64,000 nucleotides of DNA from Kaistella flava (ex Peng et al. 2021) (GTDB taxonomy: Bacteria; Bacteroidota; Bacteroidia; Flavobacteriales; Weeksellaceae): assembly GCF_015191005.1 (NCBI RefSeq), contig NZ_CP040442.1, positions 3,224,001 through 3,288,000 of the forward strand, in the 5' to 3' direction. Below are positions 1-7,825 of this stretch, in pieces. A program made the translations under genes and the position numbers. Position 1 is the stretch's first letter; each line of letters opens with the position of its first letter. The notes beneath the pieces were generated by a model. It did no database searches. It saw nothing but the letters and a program-made list of their open reading frames with translations, and was not told the origin of the DNA.

Positions 1-2
1 TT

Positions 3-887
3 TTATCTTCACTGACTTCTGCACTTACTGCCTTTAATCCAAAAGCGGTTGACGTAACTTCAAAAGAAGATATGGATCACGCAGCAGAAATGTTGATTGC
101 CAAGTTCTCTCACCTTTGTGCTTGGACTTACCGTAAAAAAATGGGACTTTCCATCAATCATGGTGATGACAGTTTAAACTATGTAGAAAATTTCTACAAA
201 ATGTGTTTCCGTCGTCCAAATCAAGAATTCGAATTAGATCCTGTAGTTGTAGGAGCATTAGATAAATTATTAATTCTTCACGCAGATCACGAGCAAAACT
301 GTTCTACATCAACAGTAAGAATGGTTGGTTCAGCGCATACTGGCTTATTCGCTTCAGTTTCAGCAGGGATTTCTGCACTTTGGGGACCACTTCATGGTGG
401 AGCAAACCAAGCAGTTATCGAAATGTTAGAGATGATTGAAAAAGATGGTGGTGACGTTGCAAAATATGTTGAAAAAGCGAAGAACAAAGACGACAACTTC
501 CGTTTGATGGGCTTCGGACACAGAGTTTACAAAAACTTCGATCCAAGAGCAACCATTATTAAAAAGGCTGCAGATGATATTCTTAATTCATTAGGAATCG
601 AAGACAAAGCTTTAGATATTGCACGTCAATTAGAAAGAGTAGCGTTGGAAGATGAGTATTTCGTAAGCAGAAAACTATATCCAAACGTAGATTTCTATTC
701 AGGAATTATTTACAGAGCGTTAGGAATTCCAACAGAAATGTTCACCGTAATGTTCGCCTTAGGAAGATTACCAGGCTGGATTTCTCAATGGAAAGAAATG
801 AGATTACACAACGATCCAATCGGTCGTCCAAGACAAGTTTATCAAGGTTCACCAAAACGTGATTACGTTGACATGAGCGCAAGATAA
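3..887 (+). CDS. gltA: Citrate synthase, 3' part (gene begins before the window)
   Basis: Condenses oxaloacetate and acetyl-CoA to citrate, the entry step of the TCA cycle, in the cytoplasm. The reading frame is already open at base 3, so the gene is cut by the window edge; the ATG at 72 is an internal methionine, not the start. Visible citrate synthase signatures are the SAHTGLFASVSAGISALWGPLHGG block, the GFGHRVYKNFDPRA block with the conserved His, and the PNVDFYSG block with the catalytic Asp. The C-terminus is complete and ends with the expected RPRQVYQG region. A hairpin terminator follows within 50 bp. Identity is secure; only the N-terminal part is unseen. Confidence 0.97.
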   Translation, partial: LSSLTSALTAFNPKAVDVTSKEDMDHAAEMLIAKFSHLCAWTYRKKMGLSINHGDDSLNYVENFYKMCFRRPNQEFELDPVVVGALDKLLILHADHEQNCSTSTVRMVGSAHTGLFASVSAGISALWGPLHGGANQAVIEMLEMIEKDGGDVAKYVEKAKNKDDNFRLMGFGHRVYKNFDPRATIIKKAADDILNSLGIEDKALDIARQLERVALEDEYFVSRKLYPNVDFYSGIIYRALGIPTEMFTVMFALGRLPGWISQWKEMRLHNDPIGRPRQVYQGSPKRDYVDMSAR

Positions 888-909
888 TCTTAAATGATAT
901 TCATAATTT

Positions 910-940
910 CCCTTTCAATTTTTTTGAGAGGGATTTTTTA
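910..940 (+). terminator. Rho-independent terminator of gltA
   Basis: A 9-bp inverted repeat (CCCTTTCAA / TTGAGAGGG, one G-T wobble) separated by a T-rich loop and followed by a run of Ts, 23 bp after the gltA stop codon. Confidence 0.75.
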
Positions 941-951
941 TGCTTTATTTG

Positions 952-1052
952 GGCGCACATTTCCGTCTTCCGTTCCCGCTTTTTTATTTTCCCCCTTGGC
1001 TTTTCCCAGCGCAAAAAATAAAAAGAGCTCCACTCAAGCCGGGGCGCAGATT
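952..1052. repeat. Degenerate copy of a dispersed palindromic intergenic repeat
   Basis: A-T rich arms (CTTTTTTATTTT at 979-990 and AAAATAAAAAG at 1015-1025) form a long hairpin. They are bordered by CCGTTCCCG on the left and GAGCTCC..GCCGGGGC on the right. The same architecture, with different arm sequences, occurs around 13165-13250 and is split by the insertion sequence at 35486-37080. A spurious reading frame of 68 codons runs through it. Confidence 0.55.
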
Positions 1053-1149
1053 CGTCCCCAAAACAAAATTTTAGCAAAATTGAAAATTTCAGTATCTTAA
1101 CACTCGGAAAAATTTAATAAATTAAATTTATAAAAACATTTATAGTTCA

Positions 1150-2277
1150 ATGATATCTATTTTTTTTACAAATAAAACATACTTCTTTTTATTGTTGTTT
1201 ATAAGTTTTTTGTTAGCGTATTTGAATTTTCAACAAAGAGAATATGATTGGGATATGCCTGGTTATTTAGCAACTTATTATCAAATGGAAAATCCTACTC
1301 AGAATAAATTAATTCTTGAGAAAGTATATTCTTCAATTAAAAATGAAGCAACTGATAACCAATATGATAAATTAGTAGGATATCATCAAAATGGGAATTG
1401 GCGAAATTTTATTTCAAAAAATCCGAATGCTTTTCAATTACAAATACCCTATTATTCAATCAAAGTTTTTTATGTTTGTTTGATTTTTGTTTTTCATAAA
1501 ATTGGCTTTTCAACACCTATTTCTATTTTTCTACCAAATATTATTTCGTTTTTCATTTTAGGATTTCTGCTCTTTTCTATTTTAAAAAAACTACTAATTA
1601 ATAAGATGTTTTTATCATTTATTTTGACTGTATTTTTACTTTTTATTCCTCCATTAAGATATCTTGCAACCTCGCCAACTCCAGATATGCTAGTGATTTT
1701 ATTAATGATTTGGTTTTTTTATAGTGTGCTCAATAAACATAAGTTGTACATACAATTTATGATTCTACTACTCGTCATGATGACCCGACCCGACTATATT
1801 ATTTTCGGGTTAAGTTATTTAGGGATTTATGTTATTTATGATTTTGTTAAAATTAAAAAAGTTAATTTATTAGCAGTTCTATTAGCTACGATCATGTTTT
1901 CTATTTATTTTTTGATTTTAAAGGTAAATTATTACCCGGGATGGAAAGATGTATTTTATGACACCTTTATTCAAAGAAGAAAATTTGTTACAGGAAATGC
2001 ACAGTTTACTTTTCAAGAGTATCAAAAAATAATTTTAGCAAATATTGTTAATTTTAAAAAAGTGTCAGTTTTGGCATTTCTCTTTTTAGGTACTATATTT
2101 TACTGCAGTAAAGACTTTTGGATTAGAATTTTTGCGGTAGTTCTCTTTATCAATATTTATCTAAAATTCATGTTTTTCCCAACTACCGATTATCGATTCT
2201 ATAATGCTTTTTTGCTTTTATTATTTATAACTGCAATTTCTTCTGCTCACAATAAAATTAGTAATTTAACAGCATAA
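1150..2277 (+). CDS. Polytopic membrane protein, possibly GT-C-type glycosyltransferase
   Basis: A 375-residue protein with roughly nine hydrophobic segments. After the first membrane helix comes an acidic stretch, REYDWDMPGYLA (about residues 30-41). An early Asp-rich external loop following the first helix is what is seen in GT-C glycosyltransferases such as the PMT/ArnT-like families, so a lipid-phosphosugar-dependent transferase is possible, but no family signature is decisive. The gene is more A+T-rich than its neighbours. It is followed after 11 bp by another membrane protein and then paaZ, all co-directional. Start chosen at ATG 1150; no clear ribosome-binding site is present, which is normal in this phylum. 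Function uncertain. Confidence 0.8.
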   Translation: MISIFFTNKTYFFLLLFISFLLAYLNFQQREYDWDMPGYLATYYQMENPTQNKLILEKVYSSIKNEATDNQYDKLVGYHQNGNWRNFISKNPNAFQLQIPYYSIKVFYVCLIFVFHKIGFSTPISIFLPNIISFFILGFLLFSILKKLLINKMFLSFILTVFLLFIPPLRYLATSPTPDMLVILLMIWFFYSVLNKHKLYIQFMILLLVMMTRPDYIIFGLSYLGIYVIYDFVKIKKVNLLAVLLATIMFSIYFLILKVNYYPGWKDVFYDTFIQRRKFVTGNAQFTFQEYQKIILANIVNFKKVSVLAFLFLGTIFYCSKDFWIRIFAVVLFINIYLKFMFFPTTDYRFYNAFLLLLFITAISSAHNKISNLTA

Positions 2278-2288
2278 AATAAGGGTAA

Positions 2289-2576
2289 ATGTTTAATAAC
2301 TCAAAAAACAAAAAAAGGCTTATAATAGCAGGAATATTTCTAGTTGCACTTAATATCTTTGCGTTTTATATCCTAAAACATGGAATCGGTATCGCGAAAG
2401 CCATTAAAAATACAGAAAATAAAGAAGCACTTCATTCATTGGAGCAAAAACAAATCTTAAGTGATGTTTTGTCGTCATTGGTTTTCACCATTGATATTGC
2501 GCTAATTTTTTTCGCGTTCTATATCTTAATTAAAATGGTATTCAAAAGTTTAAAAAATTCTACATCTACTAAATAA
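2289..2576 (+). CDS. Small two-helix membrane protein of unknown function
   Basis: A 95-residue protein with a basic N-terminus (NSKNKKR), a first hydrophobic helix at about residues 11-29, a soluble, charged middle (about 35-58) and a second helix at about 59-85, followed by a basic tail. I do not recognise the family. It lies 11 bp after the polytopic membrane protein, and its TAA stop shares one base with the ATG of paaZ (TAATG), so the three genes are probably co-transcribed and perhaps translationally coupled. Confidence 0.7.
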   Translation: MFNNSKNKKRLIIAGIFLVALNIFAFYILKHGIGIAKAIKNTENKEALHSLEQKQILSDVLSSLVFTIDIALIFFAFYILIKMVFKSLKNSTSTK

Positions 2577-5071
2577 TGAAACTAAAAAATTACATCAACG
2601 GACAATGGATCGAAGGATCAGGAAATGAAGTTCCACTTTATAACGCAGTTAATGGCGAATTGGTCGCGATTTCAGATACGGGCGGAATCAACTTCGAAGA
2701 AGCCTTAGATTATGGAAGAACCGTTGGTTACAAGAATCTTTCCTCGATGACTTTCTACGATCGTGGTGAAATGTTGAAAAAAGTAGCTTTATATTTATTA
2801 GAAAGAAAGAAAAAATATTACGATTTATCTTACAAAACCGGTGCAACACATTCAGATTCTTGGGTCGATATCGAAGGAGGTTTCGGAACGTTCTTCACTT
2901 ATTCAGGACTTGCAAAAAGAATGTTACCCAACACTCCATTTTGGGTTGATGGCGATACTCAGAAAATTTCTGCCAACGGAACTTTCTTAGGAACTCATAT
3001 TCTAACGCCTAGCGAAGGAGTTTCAGTTCAGATCAACGCCTACAATTTCCCTGTTTGGGGAATGTTAGAAAAATTATCAACTTCACTTTTAGCCGGAGTT
3101 CCTAGTATTGTAAAACCGGCAACTCCAGGTTCTTATTTGACGAATGCCGTGTTCCAGGACATGATAGAAAGTGGAATCCTTCCGGAAGGCGCAATCCAAT
3201 TAGTTTGTGGAGAACCCGGAAATGTTCTGGATTATGTTCAAGATGGTGATTCTGTCCTTTTTACAGGTTCAGCTTCTACCGGAAAAAAACTAAAATCTTT
3301 ACCTTCAGTTTCTAAAAATGCTGTCCGTTTCAATATGGAAGCAGATTCTTTAAACTGTTCAATTCTCGGTCTCGATGCAAAACCAGGAACACCAGAATTT
3401 GATCTTTTCATTAAGGAAGTTCGAACAGAAATGACGACCAAAGCCGGACAGAAATGTACCGCAATCCGAAGAATTATTGTTCCTGAAGATTTAGTTGGTG
3501 ACGTTCAGAATGCTTTAAGCAAAGCATTAGATCAAACTAAAATCGGAAATCCATTAAGCCGAGAAACAAGAATGGGTTCTATCGTTGGTAAAAAAGAAAT
3601 GGCAGTTCTTCAGGAGAAAATTGATTTACTTAAAGCCGAAACAGAACTTATTTACGATGGAAAACAAGAATTGGTAGATGCTGATTATGAAAGCGGTGCC
3701 TTTATGACACCAAAAGTCTTTTACAACGATAAACCATTTGAGAAAAATATTTCACATGAAGTAGAAGCATTCGGACCAGTTTCAACCTTAATGCCATACA
3801 AAGATGCAGAAGAAGCAGCCGCTTTAGCAAAACGTGGAAAAGGTAGTTTAGTTGGATCCATTATTTCTCATGATGAAAAATTCGTCGCAGAAACCTCTTG
3901 GAAAATGGCCTCTTCACACGGAAGAATTTTTGTTTTAAATAGAGATAATGCAAAAGAATCCACGGGTCACGGTTCACCTTTGCCAACATTAATGCACGGC
4001 GGTCCTGGAAGAGCAGGAGGTGGTGAAGAAATGGGTGGGTTGAATGGACTTCACTTTTTCTTACAAAAAACAGCGATTCAAGGTTCTCCAGATATTTTAA
4101 CTGCGATTACAAAAATTTACCAGCAAGGAGCAACTCCAACTTATTCAGATAAACATCCATTTAGAAAATGTTTCGAGGAAGTAGAAATCGGTGATTCCTT
4201 AGAAACTGCAGGAAGAACTGTAACAGAAGCAGACATCGTCAACTTCGGAAATGTCTCGTGGGATCATTTTTACGCACACACCGATTCAACATCTTTGAAT
4301 GGAACCATTTTCGATCAAACTGTAGCACATGGATACTTCATTCTTTCCGCTGCTGCAGGATTATTTGTTTCGGGTAAAAAAGGTCCAGTGATTGCAAACT
4401 ACGGTTTAGAAAATGCGAGTTTCTTTAAACCAGTTTATGCGGGAGATACGATCACTGTTTATTTAACGGCTAAAGAAAGAATCAACAAAGGCGTTAAAGG
4501 AAGAAATGTTCCGAGTGGCGTTGTGAAGTGGTTGGTTGAAGTTGTTAATCAAAGAGAAGAGACCGTTTGTGTTGCCACAATCTTAACTTTGGTTGCCAAG
4601 AAATCACCTTTTATTAAAATCGATTATAAAGATTTTGCAAAACGGTTGAATAATTTAACTGAGAAATCGGTGCCACATTGGGGACAAATGAATGCTCAAC
4701 AAATGTTAGAACATTTAGAAACTACCATGAAATACAGCACTGGTGAACTGGAAACTTCAGAATGTAAAACTCCGGAAGAATATTTGGAGAAATATCAGGA
4801 TTCGCTTTATAATTTTAGGAAAATGCCAAAAGATTTCCCTGCACCTTTTTTAGAAGAAGGAAAACTACCAGAGTTGAAATATAAAAATTTGGATGAAGCC
4901 AAAACTCACTTCATTGAATCTGTAAAAAATTATCAGATTTATTATCGTGAGAATCCAGATGCAGAGCATTTACATTTCGTCTTTGGAAAATTAAATAAAG
5001 AGATGATGGAATTATTTCATCAAAAACATGTGACTCATCACTTTGAGCAATTTGGACTTTTTACCAGTTAA
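2576..5071 (+). CDS. paaZ: PaaZ, oxepin-CoA hydrolase / 3-oxo-5,6-dehydrosuberyl-CoA semialdehyde dehydrogenase, with C-terminal DUF1569-like domain
   Basis: Ring-opening enzyme of aerobic phenylacetyl-CoA catabolism. Residues 1 to about 520 are an aldehyde dehydrogenase domain with the expected catalytic Glu255 (NMEADSLN) and Cys294 (GQKCTAIRR), matching E. coli PaaZ Glu256/Cys295 by hand alignment. Residues about 530-680 are a MaoC-like (R)-hydratase domain with Asp563 and His568 (WDHFYAH) spaced as in E. coli PaaZ. Residues about 690-831 are additional: E. coli PaaZ ends near 681. This tail carries HWGQMNAQQMLEH and a His-rich HVTHHFEQFG end, features of DUF1569/DinB-like proteins. The rest of the paa genes are not in this window. 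The downstream crotonase and SDR may act on related CoA thioesters, which is inference. Confidence 0.93.
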   Translation: MKLKNYINGQWIEGSGNEVPLYNAVNGELVAISDTGGINFEEALDYGRTVGYKNLSSMTFYDRGEMLKKVALYLLERKKKYYDLSYKTGATHSDSWVDIEGGFGTFFTYSGLAKRMLPNTPFWVDGDTQKISANGTFLGTHILTPSEGVSVQINAYNFPVWGMLEKLSTSLLAGVPSIVKPATPGSYLTNAVFQDMIESGILPEGAIQLVCGEPGNVLDYVQDGDSVLFTGSASTGKKLKSLPSVSKNAVRFNMEADSLNCSILGLDAKPGTPEFDLFIKEVRTEMTTKAGQKCTAIRRIIVPEDLVGDVQNALSKALDQTKIGNPLSRETRMGSIVGKKEMAVLQEKIDLLKAETELIYDGKQELVDADYESGAFMTPKVFYNDKPFEKNISHEVEAFGPVSTLMPYKDAEEAAALAKRGKGSLVGSIISHDEKFVAETSWKMASSHGRIFVLNRDNAKESTGHGSPLPTLMHGGPGRAGGGEEMGGLNGLHFFLQKTAIQGSPDILTAITKIYQQGATPTYSDKHPFRKCFEEVEIGDSLETAGRTVTEADIVNFGNVSWDHFYAHTDSTSLNGTIFDQTVAHGYFILSAAAGLFVSGKKGPVIANYGLENASFFKPVYAGDTITVYLTAKERINKGVKGRNVPSGVVKWLVEVVNQREETVCVATILTLVAKKSPFIKIDYKDFAKRLNNLTEKSVPHWGQMNAQQMLEHLETTMKYSTGELETSECKTPEEYLEKYQDSLYNFRKMPKDFPAPFLEEGKLPELKYKNLDEAKTHFIESVKNYQIYYRENPDAEHLHFVFGKLNKEMMELFHQKHVTHHFEQFGLFTS

Positions 5072-5076
5072 TTGAA

Positions 5077-5412
5077 ATGAAAAAATATCTAGCCTTGGTT
5101 TTTTCACTCTTTTTTACTTTGCAGTTTTCTGCGCAAAAAGTTTTTTCTGTCGATTATCAAAGTCAAGCAGATGTAAAAGTCTTTGTTGTGAGATACGAAA
5201 GTCAGGCAGATTTGAAAGTTTATCGCGTTGATTATCAAAGTCAAGCCGAAGGAAACGAAGGGAAGTGGTTTTTTGTAAAGTATTCCAGCCAAGCCGACAA
5301 AAAAATCTATTTTGTAGATTACGAAAGCCAGGCAGATTTGAAAATTTTCTTTGTGAAATATCAAAGTCAAGGGGGATGGAATAAAAAGGAGAGGAAGCAG
5401 TTGCTGTACTGA
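5077..5412 (+). CDS. Secreted tandem-repeat protein, DUF6150-like
   Basis: A 111-residue protein with a signal peptide (MKKYLALVFSLFFTLQFSAQ, cleavage near residue 20). The mature part is almost entirely six imperfect repeats of about 12-17 residues of the form K-(V/I)-(Y/F)-x-V-(D/K/R)-Y-x-SQA-(D/E), the last ending SQGGW. I associate this pattern with family DUF6150, and I believe, without being able to check, that the family has been renamed for a deeply knotted fold. The coding DNA itself is repetitive, which also creates a long shadow frame on the other strand. It lies 5 bp after paaZ and before two small palindromic repeats. Function unknown. Confidence 0.85.
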   Translation: MKKYLALVFSLFFTLQFSAQKVFSVDYQSQADVKVFVVRYESQADLKVYRVDYQSQAEGNEGKWFFVKYSSQADKKIYFVDYESQADLKIFFVKYQSQGGWNKKERKQLLY

Positions 5413-5450
5413 AGATGATAATTTAGAACATATTTTTAAATTATGTAGAT

Positions 5451-5534
5451 GTTCCAGAGGAACATTATCTCTGTAGCATTAAATTGAAATAATGAATTTG
5501 CGTTCCGGAGGAGCGCTATCTTATGAGCATTAAA
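5451..5534. repeat. Two tandem copies of a short hairpin repeat
   Basis: Two 33-bp units, at 5451-5483 and 5502-5534, share the form GTTCC(A/G)GAGGA(A/G)C..TATCT....GCATTAAA. Each contains a small hairpin (GTTCC / GGAAC in the first; CGTTCC / GGAGCG in the second). Paired base changes in the two arms (A to G on both sides) suggest that the hairpin rather than the exact sequence is maintained. They fill the gap between the repeat protein and the glycosylase gene. Confidence 0.6.
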
Positions 5535-5548
5535 CTAAAGGTAGTATT

Positions 5549-6238
5549 TTGAAAAAAACCATCGGAGAACAAGTTGTAGCATTCAACAAGAAACTTCATT
5601 ATTCTGGAGAACTTCCTGAAGGCTTCGATGTGCTCAATCCTTTCTTCGATAATCCCGAAACTTTAACGGTGATGACCGATTTTTATAAAAAATTCTATAA
5701 TGATCACAACCAAAGAAAATTTATCATCGGAATCAATCCAAGTCGCCATGGAGCCGGAGTTACCGGAGTTCCTTTCACCGATACAAAAAGGTTGGAAACG
5801 GTTTGTGGAATTGAAATGAAATCCGCTCACACGCATGAAATCTCCTCTGTTTATCTCTACGATGTGATCGAACAATTCGGCGGACCAGAAAATTTTTATA
5901 AGGAATTTTATATCAATTCCCCTTTTCCTTTAGCCATTGTCAGAAATACGATTAAAGGTAATTTAAACGCCAATTATTACGACGATAAAAATCTCTTCGA
6001 AGCCGTAAAACCCTTTATGATCCAAAGTTTAAAAGATCATATCAGTTTGGGTTTAGATACTTCAGAAGTTTTTATTTTAGGAAAAAAGAACGCCACTTTC
6101 ATTGACAAAATTAACAGTCAGGAACATTTCTTTGATAAAATGACGGTGTTGGAACATCCGAGATATATCCAGCAATACAAAAGCAAAGAAAAACAATTAT
6201 ACATCGATAAATATTTAATAGCATTAAACAAAGCATAA
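5549..6238 (+). CDS. SMUG2-type uracil-DNA glycosylase family protein
   Basis: A 229-residue base-excision-repair glycosylase. The uracil-DNA glycosylase motif GINPSRHGAG-VTGVPFTD (residues 61-78) is a family 3-like loop with Asn63, and the second motif is EHPRYIQQY (His203), in the place of the SMUG HPSPR loop. This combination fits the SMUG2/DUF4918 group common in Bacteroidota. The start is a TTG at 5549 preceded by AAAGG about 8 bp upstream; no in-frame ATG lies nearby. Its stop overlaps the ATG of the following crotonase by one base (TAATG), so these genes are probably translated together. Confidence 0.85.
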   Translation: MKKTIGEQVVAFNKKLHYSGELPEGFDVLNPFFDNPETLTVMTDFYKKFYNDHNQRKFIIGINPSRHGAGVTGVPFTDTKRLETVCGIEMKSAHTHEISSVYLYDVIEQFGGPENFYKEFYINSPFPLAIVRNTIKGNLNANYYDDKNLFEAVKPFMIQSLKDHISLGLDTSEVFILGKKNATFIDKINSQEHFFDKMTVLEHPRYIQQYKSKEKQLYIDKYLIALNKA

Positions 6239-7005
6239 TGAACAACGGATTTGTAAATCAAGAACTTAAAAATAATATTTCAGAAATCACTTTTGGACAT
6301 CCAAAAAGCAATTCTTTACCAGGAGAAATTTTAGAATTACTCGCTCAAACAATTTTAAATGAAGGAGCCAAAGAAGAAGTAAAAGCAATTCTTTTAAAAT
6401 CTGGAGGAGAGAAAGCATTTTGCGCTGGAGCAAGTTTCGACGAATTATTGTCAATCGATGAATTAGATAATTCTAAAACATTCTTTGGAGGTTTTGCTAA
6501 AGTTTTAAATGCAATGCGATCTTGCGGAAAATTAGTCATCGTTAGAGTTCAGGGGAAAACAACTGGCGGTGGAGTCGGAATTGCTTGTGCTGCAGATTAC
6601 TGTTTTGCCACGAAAGATTCTGCGCTGGCTCTAACAGAATTGAATTTAGGAATCGGACCTTTCGTAATCGGACCTTATGTCGAAAGAAAAATGGGCAAAT
6701 CTGCCTACTCTGCAATGTCAATCGACGCAGATTTCAGAAGTGCAGATTGGTGTGAAAAACACGATGTCTATCATTCAGTTTCCGAAACTATTGAAAATAT
6801 GGATGTTGAAATCACTCAGTTTTTAGAGAAATTATCGACCAGAAGTTCTGATGCTTTATCCTTAATTAAAAAAGTTTCTTGGGAAGGAACAGAACATTTC
6901 GAAAAGTTAATGCCGGAAAGAATTTTGATGAGCGCTTCTTTAATTTTGGAAGATTCAGCCAAAAAAAATATTGAAATGATTAAAGAACGACTTCGCGCCA
7001 AATAG
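6238..7005 (+). CDS. Enoyl-CoA hydratase/isomerase family protein (crotonase fold)
   Basis: A 255-residue crotonase. Oxyanion-hole segments are GEKAFCAGASFDELL (about residues 57-71) and QGKTTGGGVGIACAADY. One catalytic-type Glu is kept in ALTELNLGIG; by hand alignment the second Glu of hydratases (rat Glu164, in GKSLAMEM) corresponds to a non-acidic residue in GKSAYSAMSI. It may therefore be an isomerase or another crotonase activity rather than a classic hydratase. It overlaps the glycosylase stop by one base and is followed 3 bp later by an SDR. With paaZ nearby, a role in phenylacetate or fatty acyl-CoA breakdown is plausible but unproven. Confidence 0.88.
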   Translation: MNNGFVNQELKNNISEITFGHPKSNSLPGEILELLAQTILNEGAKEEVKAILLKSGGEKAFCAGASFDELLSIDELDNSKTFFGGFAKVLNAMRSCGKLVIVRVQGKTTGGGVGIACAADYCFATKDSALALTELNLGIGPFVIGPYVERKMGKSAYSAMSIDADFRSADWCEKHDVYHSVSETIENMDVEITQFLEKLSTRSSDALSLIKKVSWEGTEHFEKLMPERILMSASLILEDSAKKNIEMIKERLRAK

Positions 7006-7008
7006 TCG

Positions 7009-7743
7009 ATGAATAATAATTGCAACAAAACCGTTCTAATTTTAGGCGCCAATTCCGATGTTGCAAAACAATGTATTTTGCAATATCTGGAAAAGGGATT
7101 TTCAATTATTGCTTCTTCTCGAAATCTAGATTCTTTAGAAAGTTTCGTGAGAGAAAATGAAATTGATTCTTCAAAAATCACTCTTAATTATTTTGATGCA
7201 GCCGATTTTAATTCTCATCAAAAATTTTATGATGAACTTCCAATAAATCCCAACATTGTAATTTACGCCGCAGGATTTTTAGTTGAAAATCAAAAAGCAC
7301 TTTACGATTTTACTGGAGCAAAACAAATGATGGAAGTCAATTATATGGGTGCGGTTTCTATTCTAAATATTATTTCGATGGACGAATCCAATAAAAATTT
7401 AAAAAGAATCATTGGTCTTTCTTCACTTTCTGGAGTTCGAGGCAGAAAGAGTAATTTTATTTATGGAAGTACGAAATCGGCTTTCACACAATATTTAGCC
7501 GGACTTCGACAAGAATTATCTTCAAGGAATATTATCGTAAATGTTTTAGTAAGTGGTTACATTAATACTAAAATTAATGAAGGTTTAGAACTCAATAAAT
7601 CTTTAATAATGGAGCCAGATTATGTAGCGAAACATATTGTAAATGCTGGAAATTCTTTTTCAATCGTTCCCAATTTTAAATGGAAAATCATTTATTATAT
7701 TCTTAAAATATTACCGGAAAGTTTAGTTTCAAAATTACCATAA
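7009..7743 (+). CDS. Short-chain dehydrogenase/reductase (SDR)
   Basis: A 244-residue classical-type SDR. The Rossmann nucleotide-binding loop is ILGANSDVAKQ (about residues 10-20). The catalytic residues are Ser in GLSSLSGVRG and Tyr/Lys in YGSTKSAF (YxxxK). The C-terminal third is basic and hydrophobic. The loop form GANSDVA and overall length resemble DprE2-like SDRs, but substrate cannot be assigned. It is the last gene of the plus-strand run beginning upstream of paaZ; a strong terminator follows 5 bp after the stop. Confidence 0.9.
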   Translation: MNNNCNKTVLILGANSDVAKQCILQYLEKGFSIIASSRNLDSLESFVRENEIDSSKITLNYFDAADFNSHQKFYDELPINPNIVIYAAGFLVENQKALYDFTGAKQMMEVNYMGAVSILNIISMDESNKNLKRIIGLSSLSGVRGRKSNFIYGSTKSAFTQYLAGLRQELSSRNIIVNVLVSGYINTKINEGLELNKSLIMEPDYVAKHIVNAGNSFSIVPNFKWKIIYYILKILPESLVSKLP

Positions 7744-7747
7744 GAAG

Positions 7748-7782
7748 AAGCCGTCTCATAACTATATGAAACGGCTTTTTTT
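7748..7782 (+). terminator. Rho-independent terminator
   Basis: A 13-bp stem (AAGCCGTCTCATA / TATGAAACGGCTT, one wobble) with a short loop and a T-run, directly after the SDR gene, closing the plus-strand gene cluster. Confidence 0.88.
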
Positions 7783-7825
7783 ATGTTTTTCTCACGGACT
7801 CCTGTCAGAGCATGGGTGTCAAATA

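Noticed and set aside
894..1100. 68-codon open frame after gltA
   Set aside because: It runs through the gltA terminator and the palindromic repeat; its composition is not protein-like and no start signal is seen.
5104..5370. 88-codon frame on the minus strand inside the repeat protein gene
   Set aside because: It is the complement of the tandem repeats of the plus-strand gene, which has a signal peptide and sensible gene context.
5077..5534. Repeat protein and hairpin repeats considered as a CRISPR array
   Set aside because: The repeats are in-frame coding units of unequal length or just two hairpin copies; there are no uniform repeats with unique spacers and no cas genes.
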